Shown in pieces: positions 1 to 7,385 of a stretch of 64,000 bases of DNA. Each line of letters begins with the position of its first letter. Position 1 is the first letter of the stretch. A program made the translations under genes and the position numbers. The DNA is taken from the NCBI GenBank assembly GCA_028284395.1, contig JANQRV010000441.1, forward strand, positions 1 through 64,000. The letters are read 5' to 3'. The notes below the pieces were generated by a model. That model made no database searches, was not told the DNA's origin, and saw nothing but the letters and a program-made list of their open reading frames with translations. Source of the stretch: Saprospiraceae bacterium (lineage in GTDB: Bacteria > Bacteroidota > Bacteroidia > Chitinophagales > Saprospiraceae).

Positions 1-34
1 TTTTGGCTTTAAAACAAAATTCTGATTGGCGAAA

Positions 35-520
35 TCAGTTGTCGTTCAATGGAGGTATCCTTAGCATCTGACCGGGATAGATCAAATTAGGGTCCTTAAG
101 CATCGGCTTATTGGCCTCAAAGATCATAGGGTATTTCATTGGATCGCCATAATGAGATTTGGCAATTTTAGAAAGTGAGTCTCCACTTTTTACCTCATAA
201 AATACTGCTTCAGGTTCAGGAACACTGACAACCATTCGGTCATCAACAGTTGCAATTCCTTCCACGTTTCCGACTGTCAAGATGATTTTTTCTTTGTCAG
301 CTTGGCTTTCGACGGTGCCTTCCAAGGTAACAACATCGTCATTTACTGTGATGTAAAGCCCCTCTACCGGCAGTCCTAGGTCTTTGATTACAGCTCTTAG
401 CAAATCCGCTTTTTCAAAATTCAATTCTTCAGCCGTCGGAAGATTAACGTTGGTAGCAGGTTGCGCTTTTTTCTTAAAAAGTTTGGAACCTGCATTTTTT
501 AAAAATGAAAATAAACCCAT
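35..520 (-). CDS. kbp: Kbp/YgaU-like BON and LysM domain protein
   Basis: This 161-residue protein resembles E. coli Kbp (YgaU), a cytoplasmic potassium-binding protein made of a BON domain followed by a LysM domain. The start MGLFSFLKNAG closely matches the Kbp N-terminus. The BON region (about residues 40-100) contains VTLEGTVESQADKEKI and VGNVEGIATVDD. The LysM domain (about 108-157) contains VKSGDSLSKIAKSHYGD, IFEANKPML and IYPGQMLRIP, all typical of Kbp. The frame stays open for 63 codons upstream, but the Kbp-like start fits the family length and leaves 17 bp to the divergent transporter gene. There is no signal peptide. K+ binding is inferred from the family and has not been shown here. 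Confidence 0.9.
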   Translation of the reverse strand: MGLFSFLKNAGSKLFKKKAQPATNVNLPTAEELNFEKADLLRAVIKDLGLPVEGLYITVNDDVVTLEGTVESQADKEKIILTVGNVEGIATVDDRMVVSVPEPEAVFYEVKSGDSLSKIAKSHYGDPMKYPMIFEANKPMLKDPNLIYPGQMLRIPPLNDN

Positions 521-537
521 AGGAATTATTTGATTTA

Positions 538-1506
538 ATGTTGATATTCGTTCCTTTAGACATGGATAGACATAAAAAGTCACAAAAGGTGAAAACGAAC
601 CCAGGATTTGGATGGGCTTCTTTGGTCGTTTTGCTGGGTTCCGTATTATTTTCTTCGAAAGCCATCTTGGTGAAACTAGCTTACCAATTTGATGTGGACA
701 GTATTTCATTGTTGACCCTTCGAATGTTGTTTGCCTTACCCTTCTACCTGGTGATAGCTTTCGTTACGATACAGCGCGCCAAACCGACGACGCTGAAAGA
801 CGGGGACTGGTGGAAATTGATTTTTCTGGGTGTGGCAGGTTACTATGTGGCTAGTGTTATGGATTTCATGGGGTTACAACATATTTCAGCGGGAATGGGC
901 CGCTTGGTCTTGTATACTTATCCCACCCTGGTCGTATTGATCTCAGCTATGGTTTACAAGGAAAAAATCAGCCTCAATCAAATATTGGCACTGGTGATTA
1001 CCTACCTCGGAGTGGGGATGATATTTGCAAGGAACATCAATGGGCCGGGGGAGGGAAATGTTCTGCTTGGAGCGGGCCTGATTTTCCTAGCGGCACTGAC
1101 CTTTTCGGTCTATCTGGTGGGAAGTGGCCGATTGTTGCCCCGATTGGGTACTTGGTTGTTTACTTCTTTGGCCATGATCGCAGCTTGTGTTGCCATTTTG
1201 ATTCACCACGGGGTCGCTTATCAATGGGTACTGAGCGGTTTTCATCCACACGTTTATCTCTATGCTTTTCTGATGGCTGTTTTTGCAACGGTACTTCCGA
1301 CGCTCCTTCTTTCCGAAGGAATCCGGGTGATCGGCTCCAATAATGCATCTATCATCGGAAGTGCCGGGCCAATTTCAACGATTGTCTTAGCTTATTTCAT
1401 TCTGAATGAAAGAATGGGAGGACTTCAGCTGTTTGGTGCTGCCATTGTGATCATCGGAATCCTTTTCATTACTGCCTATCGACCTAACCAATCAAAAACG
1501 GCCTAG
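538..1506 (+). CDS. EamA/DMT-family transporter
   Basis: This is a 322-residue integral membrane protein of the drug/metabolite transporter (EamA) superfamily, which exports or takes up small metabolites. Two EamA repeats are visible, at about residues 28-165 and 178-312, each with roughly five hydrophobic helices, giving about ten in total. FSSKAILVKLAY near the N-terminus and the GLQLFGAAIVIIGI-like end are typical. The substrate cannot be read from sequence. An in-frame ATG 24 bases downstream (MDRHKKSQK) is an equally good start and would widen the gap to the divergent upstream gene. The stop codon is shared as CTAG with the convergent DUF4112 gene. Confidence 0.88.
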   Translation: MLIFVPLDMDRHKKSQKVKTNPGFGWASLVVLLGSVLFSSKAILVKLAYQFDVDSISLLTLRMLFALPFYLVIAFVTIQRAKPTTLKDGDWWKLIFLGVAGYYVASVMDFMGLQHISAGMGRLVLYTYPTLVVLISAMVYKEKISLNQILALVITYLGVGMIFARNINGPGEGNVLLGAGLIFLAALTFSVYLVGSGRLLPRLGTWLFTSLAMIAACVAILIHHGVAYQWVLSGFHPHVYLYAFLMAVFATVLPTLLLSEGIRVIGSNNASIIGSAGPISTIVLAYFILNERMGGLQLFGAAIVIIGILFITAYRPNQSKTA

Positions 1507-1982
1507 GATATAATGAAGTTCCAGGCTGCACTGACCAAACTCCAGACTACGAAGATGAGCAGAAAGAATAAGCCCGTGAATACTATCAGGACCAAGAGAA
1601 TGACCCACCAGCCACTGCCTCGATGTTCTCCTTCTTCGTAAAACTCTTCAAAAAGTTTTAAGTTCCGCCAGTTCGCTCGGTATTGCAGATCGAAGATGTC
1701 ACCGAGAATAGGGATAGATCCAACCGTCGCATCCAGTAATACGTTACCTATCATTTTTATGATTAGCATACCACTGGCGCCGTGTCTGGCCATGCCCAAC
1801 AATAGCAACCCTGAAATACCAAAACTGATGATGTCTCCTACATAGGGAACCAGACCAATGAGAAAATCAAGTCCAAATCTTATTTTGGTACCCGGAATAC
1901 CGATTTTGTTGTCCATCCAATCCGTGACCAGGTCGATCCATTTGATATTCGGGTTCAATGTACTCTTTTCCGGATTGCTCAT
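1503..1982 (-). CDS. DUF4112 domain membrane protein
   Basis: This 159-residue protein matches DUF4112, a small bacterial membrane family of unknown function. The recognisable core is IPGTKIRFGLDFLIGLVP followed by YVGDIISFGISGLLLL, with a second GSIPILGDIFDLQYRANWRN segment that echoes the first (GD-I-F). A strongly hydrophobic helix lies at the C-terminus, at about residues 128-155. The gene converges on the EamA transporter gene and shares a 4-bp overlap, CTAG, that encodes both stop codons. It lies 58 bp downstream of the metallophosphoesterase gene on the same strand and may be co-transcribed with it. The biochemical role is unknown. Confidence 0.85.
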   Translation of the reverse strand: MSNPEKSTLNPNIKWIDLVTDWMDNKIGIPGTKIRFGLDFLIGLVPYVGDIISFGISGLLLLGMARHGASGMLIIKMIGNVLLDATVGSIPILGDIFDLQYRANWRNLKLFEEFYEEGEHRGSGWWVILLVLIVFTGLFFLLIFVVWSLVSAAWNFIIS

Positions 1983-2040
1983 CGCTGGTTATGTTATCTC
2001 TATGGTCCTAAAATTAGAAATTTTGCGTTGCTCGCAGGCC

Positions 2041-2772
2041 TTATGGCAGGTATTGCACTCGACTCTGAACGAATGGACCTTCTACGTCGATCACCCGGTA
2101 CCCCACTTGATAATGATCCACTTTAAAGGTAGCAGATTGTTGATCAATTTGCATAAAGCACGATGGTGTGATGTAGGAGATCACATTTTTTGTGGCAATC
2201 ACCTTATCTACATGATAATGGCCCGAAAATACGTAGACCGGTGCTGAATGTGATAGTAAAACCTGGGCCACTTCATCCCGATTTCTGAGCAAATGGTTGT
2301 TATCCATGAACGGCACTCCACTGGGAAATGGCGGATGGTGCATGAATAGGAAAGCACTTTCTCGACTTTGGCTCAATATATTTTTTAGCCAGCTTAGTTG
2401 GGTAGATGATATTGTGCCGGTAGTCGTATCTAGGAAGATGGCATTGATCCACCCAATTTGACGTTGATAGTAAAGAGAGCCCGCTTTTAGTTCATTTTGA
2501 AGTGCAAACACTTCCGCGATTAGCGTTGGGTCATCATGGTTGCCCGATATAACTGAATAGGGAATCCCCAGAGTTGATATCTTTTCCTTGATCCAGACAT
2601 AAATGGAACGGTCGCCATCCCGGTAGCACAAATCTCCAGATATAACTAAATGATCAGGATTGCTATCGGACAACAGACCCAACAATCTCAGAAAGTTGTT
2701 CCGAACATCTACTCCGTGCGTGTCTTGTCCTTCATGGCCAATGTGTAAATCGGTTAATTGTATGATTTTCAT
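2041..2772 (-). CDS. Calcineurin-like metallophosphoesterase (CpdA type)
   Basis: This 243-residue cytoplasmic enzyme has the full two-metal phosphoesterase motif set: D8-x-H10 (LTDLHIG), G-D47 (ISGDLCY), G-N78-H79-D (SGNHDD), H145-H146 (FMHHPPFP) and G-H185-x-H187 (SGHYHVD). The spacing and overall shape are closest to CpdA-like 3',5'-cyclic nucleotide phosphodiesterases, so a cyclic nucleotide or another phosphodiester is the likely substrate. The exact substrate is inference. It starts 50 bp downstream of the gamma-glutamyltransferase gene on the same strand, so the two may share a transcript. No signal peptide is visible. Confidence 0.88.
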   Translation of the reverse strand: MKIIQLTDLHIGHEGQDTHGVDVRNNFLRLLGLLSDSNPDHLVISGDLCYRDGDRSIYVWIKEKISTLGIPYSVISGNHDDPTLIAEVFALQNELKAGSLYYQRQIGWINAIFLDTTTGTISSTQLSWLKNILSQSRESAFLFMHHPPFPSGVPFMDNNHLLRNRDEVAQVLLSHSAPVYVFSGHYHVDKVIATKNVISYITPSCFMQIDQQSATFKVDHYQVGYRVIDVEGPFVQSRVQYLP

Positions 2773-2822
2773 TTGACTATGATGCTTGAAGCGCCGAAGG
2801 TAATAAGGATTTCCTTTTTATC

Positions 2823-4523
2823 CTAATAGCCTGCGGCATGTCCATCCTTTCTGGATTCAGAGGCACCGAAGTAAACCCCCGTATCGGGATTTCGCATAAT
2901 GGCTTGATATCCACCGAAAGCCCCGATGCGTTTTCCCAGCCGGTGTCCGCGTTTAAGCAACTCTTGCAGCACAGCTTCCGAAAAACCTCCTTCTGTATAA
3001 AGTGTTCCACCATCGGTCATTTGAAAGCCGGTTGGCTGCGAAGAACCGAAATGTCTGACTCTGGGAGCATCACCAGCTTCCTGTAAATTCATCCCAAAGT
3101 CAATTAAATTCATTACAATTTGCGCATGACCCTGTGGTTGCATGGCTCCTCCCATCAACCCAAAACTCACATATGGTTCACCATCCTTGGTAATGAAAGC
3201 CGGAATAATTGTATGGAACGGCCGCTTGCCCGGTTCAAAGGCATTAGGGTGATTCTTGTCCTTGACATTGAAGGCAGATCCTCGATTCTGTAAACTGAAT
3301 CCCAGACCTGTTGGAACGACACCGGAGCCCATTCCCGAAAAATTACTTTGAATGAACGACACCATATTGCCAGCCTTATCCGCAACCGTTAAGTAGATGG
3401 TATTGCCATGTTCGAGTACTCCCGCATCGTAGGTTCGGGTACTCTTTTTGGGGTCGATAAGAGCACTACGGGTAGCGCTGTATTCTTTCGAAATCAGCTG
3501 TTCTACCGGAACATTGCTGAAATCCATATCTGCATAATACTTGGCGCGGTCTTCATAGGCCAGTTTTTTTGCTTCTGTAAAGTGGTGCAAGTGATCAGCA
3601 CTTCCAAAGCCCATGGATGCAATATCGAAGGACTCTAAAATATTTAGTATTTGCAAGGCCGCAATTCCCTGACCATTGGGGGGAATTTCCCATACATCAT
3701 ATCCCCGATAATTGGTTGATACCGGCGTTACCCATTCCGACCGGTGTGCGGCAAGATCCTCATAGGATAGAAATCCTCCTAAATCTTTTACACTTTTCCC
3801 TATTGTTTGTGCAATCTCCCCTTTGTAGTAGGCATCCCTTCCGCCAGTTGCAATTTTTTTGAGGGTCGACGCCAAATTAGGATTGCGAAAAATTTCTCCT
3901 TTTTGTGGGACTTTGCCGTCGGGCATGTAAGTATTCTTAAATTCTTCGTATTTTTTTAAACTCCTAGCATTGGATGCCCAAGCTGCGGCGATTACTTCAG
4001 TTAATGCAAACCCTTCGTCGGCATAATTGATAGCGGGGCCCAATAGTTCGTTCATTGGAACCGATCCAAATTTTCCATGCAATTCAAACCAGCCGTCAAC
4101 GCAACCCGGTACCGAAACCGACAATGGGCCATAGGTAGGTATGTATTCATGGCCATTGGTTTGAAAATAATCGATCGACAACGATTTTGGCGATCGACCA
4201 CTGGCATTGAGGCCATACAACTTTTTTGTTTTGGCATCCCAGACAATGGCAAACAAATCCCCGCCAATACCACAACCCGTTGGTTCCATCAGGCCTAAAA
4301 CAGCATTCGCAGCTATCGCTGCATCGATGGCATTGCCATCATTCTTCAGAACATCAATGGCGACTTGTGTCGCTAGGGGATGAGAGGTGGCGGCCATCCC
4401 GTTACGGGCAACAACTTCGGATCTTGTCGCAAAGGGATGGCCGGTAAACCGCCCCTGGGCAAAAGCTGTAATGAAAGAACTCATACATAGAATTATAATG
4501 ATTGGAAAGGTTAGCAGGCGCAT
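2823..4523 (-). CDS. Gamma-glutamyltransferase family protein, exported
   Basis: This 566-residue member of the Ntn-hydrolase gamma-glutamyltranspeptidase family would cleave gamma-glutamyl compounds such as glutathione or act as a related acylase. A signal peptide (residues 1-22, ending AFA-Q) places it in the periplasm. The large-subunit signature MEPTGCGIGGDLFAIVWD is clear. The autoprocessing nucleophile is most likely Thr375 in HGNTIYLTVADKAGN. The C-terminal GLMGGAMQPQGHAQ is the form seen in YwrD-like and acylase-like members rather than in E. coli Ggt. The residue after the nucleophile is Ile, where classical enzymes have Thr, so the substrate may differ. The length is normal for an uncleaved precursor. 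Confidence 0.9.
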   Translation of the reverse strand: MRLLTFPIIIILCMSSFITAFAQGRFTGHPFATRSEVVARNGMAATSHPLATQVAIDVLKNDGNAIDAAIAANAVLGLMEPTGCGIGGDLFAIVWDAKTKKLYGLNASGRSPKSLSIDYFQTNGHEYIPTYGPLSVSVPGCVDGWFELHGKFGSVPMNELLGPAINYADEGFALTEVIAAAWASNARSLKKYEEFKNTYMPDGKVPQKGEIFRNPNLASTLKKIATGGRDAYYKGEIAQTIGKSVKDLGGFLSYEDLAAHRSEWVTPVSTNYRGYDVWEIPPNGQGIAALQILNILESFDIASMGFGSADHLHHFTEAKKLAYEDRAKYYADMDFSNVPVEQLISKEYSATRSALIDPKKSTRTYDAGVLEHGNTIYLTVADKAGNMVSFIQSNFSGMGSGVVPTGLGFSLQNRGSAFNVKDKNHPNAFEPGKRPFHTIIPAFITKDGEPYVSFGLMGGAMQPQGHAQIVMNLIDFGMNLQEAGDAPRVRHFGSSQPTGFQMTDGGTLYTEGGFSEAVLQELLKRGHRLGKRIGAFGGYQAIMRNPDTGVYFGASESRKDGHAAGY

Positions 4524-4874
4524 AGGAAAGTTTTTATTGTTTCTTGAAACTACGGAAAAAAAGTTAATTGATCATCGTCCTAAATTTTTCACCAACGTTA
4601 GGTATGTCAATACCGAAATTAGGTATACCAGATGTCGAACGCAAGAAGTAGTTTTGAGCGCTGTTTTTAATTAGTCTAAATAAGGTCCGCTCTGTGATTT
4701 ATACTTCATGGAATGTCGCGATCGAAGCCTCATGCGTTTTGTGGAGCAGTAGTGAGAGTTGGACAGGCTTTTAATTTTTGACAAGGGGTAGGGTAGACGA
4801 AATAGGTAGACTGGGACTGGTTAAAGATTTTGTATTTCACCGACTAATAGAAAGATTGAAAAAGAAAAAAGATT
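4524..4874. other. Divergent intergenic region, no gene seen
   Basis: This spacer separates the leftward gamma-glutamyltransferase gene from the rightward imelysin operon and should hold both promoters. On the minus strand TAGTTTCA (4545-4552) sits about 20 bases before the transferase start and loosely resembles the Bacteroidota -7 box. I found no convincing open reading frame, no strong hairpin and no recognisable Fur-type palindrome. Confidence 0.6.
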
Positions 4875-6026
4875 ATGAGAACCCAAGGTCTGATTTTTTG
4901 TTTGTGTGTCTTAATCGTTACAGGGGTTTTTAGCTGTGGTCAAAGTGGAGATGACGATGCCTCTACTCCGGGATCAAATCCTGGACCTATTGTGGACTTA
5001 GCCACTTCCCGAGGAGAGGTGGTGATGAATACCGCCAACCAAATTATTCTTCCAGGGTACGATGCTTTGAAATTGGGCCTGGAGGAGATGGTAACCACTT
5101 TTGATGCTTTTACGCAGACTCCCGATTCCGAGCACTTAGCGGCTGCTCGCAAAGCGTTGAAAAGAACTTGGCTGGCCTGGCAAGAGGTTGCACCTTTTCA
5201 ATTTGGTCCGGCGGAAACGGTAGCTTTGAGACAAGCTGCCAATATTTATCCAACAGATGTAGATAAAGTCAACAATAATATCGCTAAGGGAGATTACATT
5301 TTGGGAGCCATCGACAATCAAGCGGCGGTTGGTCTGCCGGCTATTGATTATTTGTTGAATGGCCTAAGTGAAGATCCTGATCAGGTGATTGAATATTATT
5401 CAACGGACGGATTTGCGGCAAACCGAGGTCGTTATTTGAAAGATTTAGTCAACCATTTATTAGAAAAGGTGACGAGGACGCTCCACGATTGGGATGGAAC
5501 ATCGGACACCTATCTCACCACCTTTACCAGCGAAAGTGCATTCGGAACGGACGTTGGCAGTTCTATGGGTTTGATCATCAATGCAATCGATCTTCATTTT
5601 CAGAGATCGGTAAGAGATGGGAAAGTCGGAATTCCAGCTGGAGTTCGAAGTGCTGGCGTTTCACGGCCCAGAGCTACGGAAGCTTTATATGGAAATTACT
5701 CCCATGAATTGTTGTTGGCAAGCCTTGAGGCCTACAAAGATCTTTTTATGGGCATTGGTCTCAATGAAAAAGATGAGAAAGGTTTATACGATTATCTGGT
5801 TGATTTGGAAGAGGCGGATCTGGCCAATGACATAAGAGATCAATTTGAGGCTACCCTTGCCCTCGTCAAGAATCTGAATGCTCCGATCAATGAGGTCGTC
5901 GAGACGGACTTGGAGGTAGTAACGAATATTTTCCTAGAGATGCAAAAATTGGTTCCATTATTGAAATCGGATATGGCTTCCGTAATGGGAATCATTATTA
6001 CGAACCAAGATAATGACGGCGATTGA
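4875..6026 (+). CDS. Imelysin (peptidase M75 fold) lipoprotein
   Basis: This 383-residue predicted lipoprotein has a lipobox at VFSC-G (Cys21) followed by an acidic linker. Imelysins are four-helix-bundle proteins of the cell envelope linked to iron uptake; despite the M75 name, peptidase activity is doubtful. Family marks are WLAWQEVAPFQFGPAE, where the usual GxHxxE metal motif appears as FGPAE, and GLPAIDYLLNG. The next gene starts inside this one (14-base overlap, different frame), so the two are probably translationally coupled. With the HTTM and TonB-receptor genes it forms a three-gene operon of a kind seen in Bacteroidota. A metal-uptake role is inferred from the family and the context. 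Confidence 0.88.
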   Translation: MRTQGLIFCLCVLIVTGVFSCGQSGDDDASTPGSNPGPIVDLATSRGEVVMNTANQIILPGYDALKLGLEEMVTTFDAFTQTPDSEHLAAARKALKRTWLAWQEVAPFQFGPAETVALRQAANIYPTDVDKVNNNIAKGDYILGAIDNQAAVGLPAIDYLLNGLSEDPDQVIEYYSTDGFAANRGRYLKDLVNHLLEKVTRTLHDWDGTSDTYLTTFTSESAFGTDVGSSMGLIINAIDLHFQRSVRDGKVGIPAGVRSAGVSRPRATEALYGNYSHELLLASLEAYKDLFMGIGLNEKDEKGLYDYLVDLEEADLANDIRDQFEATLALVKNLNAPINEVVETDLEVVTNIFLEMQKLVPLLKSDMASVMGIIITNQDNDGD

Positions 6027-7383
6027 CAAGTACGTACATCAGCAAATTCCCATAGCACCGCTGGCTGTTTTTAGAGCCTTGTTTGGCTTCATTATGTTGG
6101 TGAGTATCATCCGCTTTGCCTATCGCGGATGGATCCAAGAGTTGTACATCGACCCTGATTTTTTTTTCAAGTATTGTGGCTTCGAGTGGGTACAGCCTCT
6201 CGGTAGATCAGGAATGTATCTCATCTTTGCATTGATGGGGTTGTCTGCGTTGGCGGTCATGCTGGGGCTTTTTTACCGGGTGGCGATCGTACTGTTTTTT
6301 ACAACTTTTACTTATGTTGAACTAATCGATCTTACCAACTATCTGAACCATTATTACTTTGTCAGTATCGTCAGTTTTCTGTTGATTTTCGTTCCCGCAA
6401 ATAGGGCCTTTTCTCTTGATGTTATTCGCGATCGCTCCTTGCTGCGAGCAACGGTCCCCGCTTGGACTATTAATATTTTCAAGATACAACTGGGTATTGT
6501 TTATTGCTATGCAGGTTTGGCAAAACTGAATGTAGACTGGCTCTTTAGAGCCATGCCTCTCAAAATCTGGCTGCCCGCAAAATCCCATTTGCCGGTCATT
6601 GGTTTTCTGTTCAATTACAAATGGACACCGTTTGTTTTTAGTTGGTTCGGAGCGATCTACGATTTGTTCATCGTATTTTTCTTACTCAATCGGAAAACGA
6701 GAATTTATGCTTACGGAGCAGTAATTATATTTCATTTGTTGACACTCTACCTCTTCCAGATCGGGATGTTTCCCTACATCATGATTTTGTCGACCTTGAT
6801 ATTTTTTCCCGCTTCTTTTCACCAGCAAGTGATCGATCGATTTTCGAAGATCAGCCCATTTTCTAATCTGACTATCGAACAAGATTTCAGTTCTCCCCCT
6901 CTGGAATATCCATCTTATTTAAATAGAAAACTCCTGAATGGAATGTTGGCGGTTTATCTGGCATTTCAACTCTTATTCCCCTTTCGATACCTGTTGTATC
7001 CCGGCCAGCTTTTCTGGACGGAACAAGGCTATCGCTTTTCGTGGCGTGTGATGCTGATGGAAAAAGCGGGATATGTCGTATTTCACATCCATGATCCGGT
7101 GACTGGAAAGCGAGAACAGGTTCGTAACTATGACTACTTAACACCGAACCAAGAGAAAATGATGAGTACACAGCCCGATATGATTCTTCAATTTGCACAC
7201 TTTCTGGCTGATGAATATCACAAGAAAGGATTTGAAAAACCGGTCATTACCGCTGAGAGTTACGTCACTTTGAATGGCCGTAGAAGCCAACCTTTGATTG
7301 ATCCCACAATCAATCTGGTGGACGTGCAACAGGTCAGCGGCCGCCAAGATTGGCTTTTACCATTGAACACTGGAAAAAATTGA
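6013..7383 (+). CDS. HTTM domain (vitamin K-dependent gamma-carboxylase-like) membrane protein
   Basis: This 456-residue protein has several transmembrane helices in residues 15-290 and a soluble C-terminal part. It belongs to the HTTM family related to vitamin K-dependent gamma-carboxylase. AGLAKLNVDW (Lys171) aligns with the segment around the essential Lys218 of human carboxylase, and LNHYYF resembles the family's NH motif. RYLLYPGQLFWTEQGYRFSWRVML is typical of bacterial members. The bacterial substrate is unknown. The start codon lies inside the imelysin gene and the stop is 2 bases before the receptor gene, so the three proteins are almost certainly made together. It may modify or support its envelope partners, but that is speculation. 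Confidence 0.85.
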   Translation: MTAIDKYVHQQIPIAPLAVFRALFGFIMLVSIIRFAYRGWIQELYIDPDFFFKYCGFEWVQPLGRSGMYLIFALMGLSALAVMLGLFYRVAIVLFFTTFTYVELIDLTNYLNHYYFVSIVSFLLIFVPANRAFSLDVIRDRSLLRATVPAWTINIFKIQLGIVYCYAGLAKLNVDWLFRAMPLKIWLPAKSHLPVIGFLFNYKWTPFVFSWFGAIYDLFIVFFLLNRKTRIYAYGAVIIFHLLTLYLFQIGMFPYIMILSTLIFFPASFHQQVIDRFSKISPFSNLTIEQDFSSPPLEYPSYLNRKLLNGMLAVYLAFQLLFPFRYLLYPGQLFWTEQGYRFSWRVMLMEKAGYVVFHIHDPVTGKREQVRNYDYLTPNQEKMMSTQPDMILQFAHFLADEYHKKGFEKPVITAESYVTLNGRRSQPLIDPTINLVDVQQVSGRQDWLLPLNTGKN

Positions 7384-7385
7384 AG

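Noticed and set aside
521-709. Upstream extension of the Kbp-like protein
   Set aside because: The extra residues overlap the divergent transporter gene and do not match the family; the internal start MGLFSFLKNAG does.
1858-2247. A 129-codon plus-strand frame across the DUF4112/phosphoesterase junction
   Set aside because: It runs antisense through two well-supported genes and has no recognisable domain.
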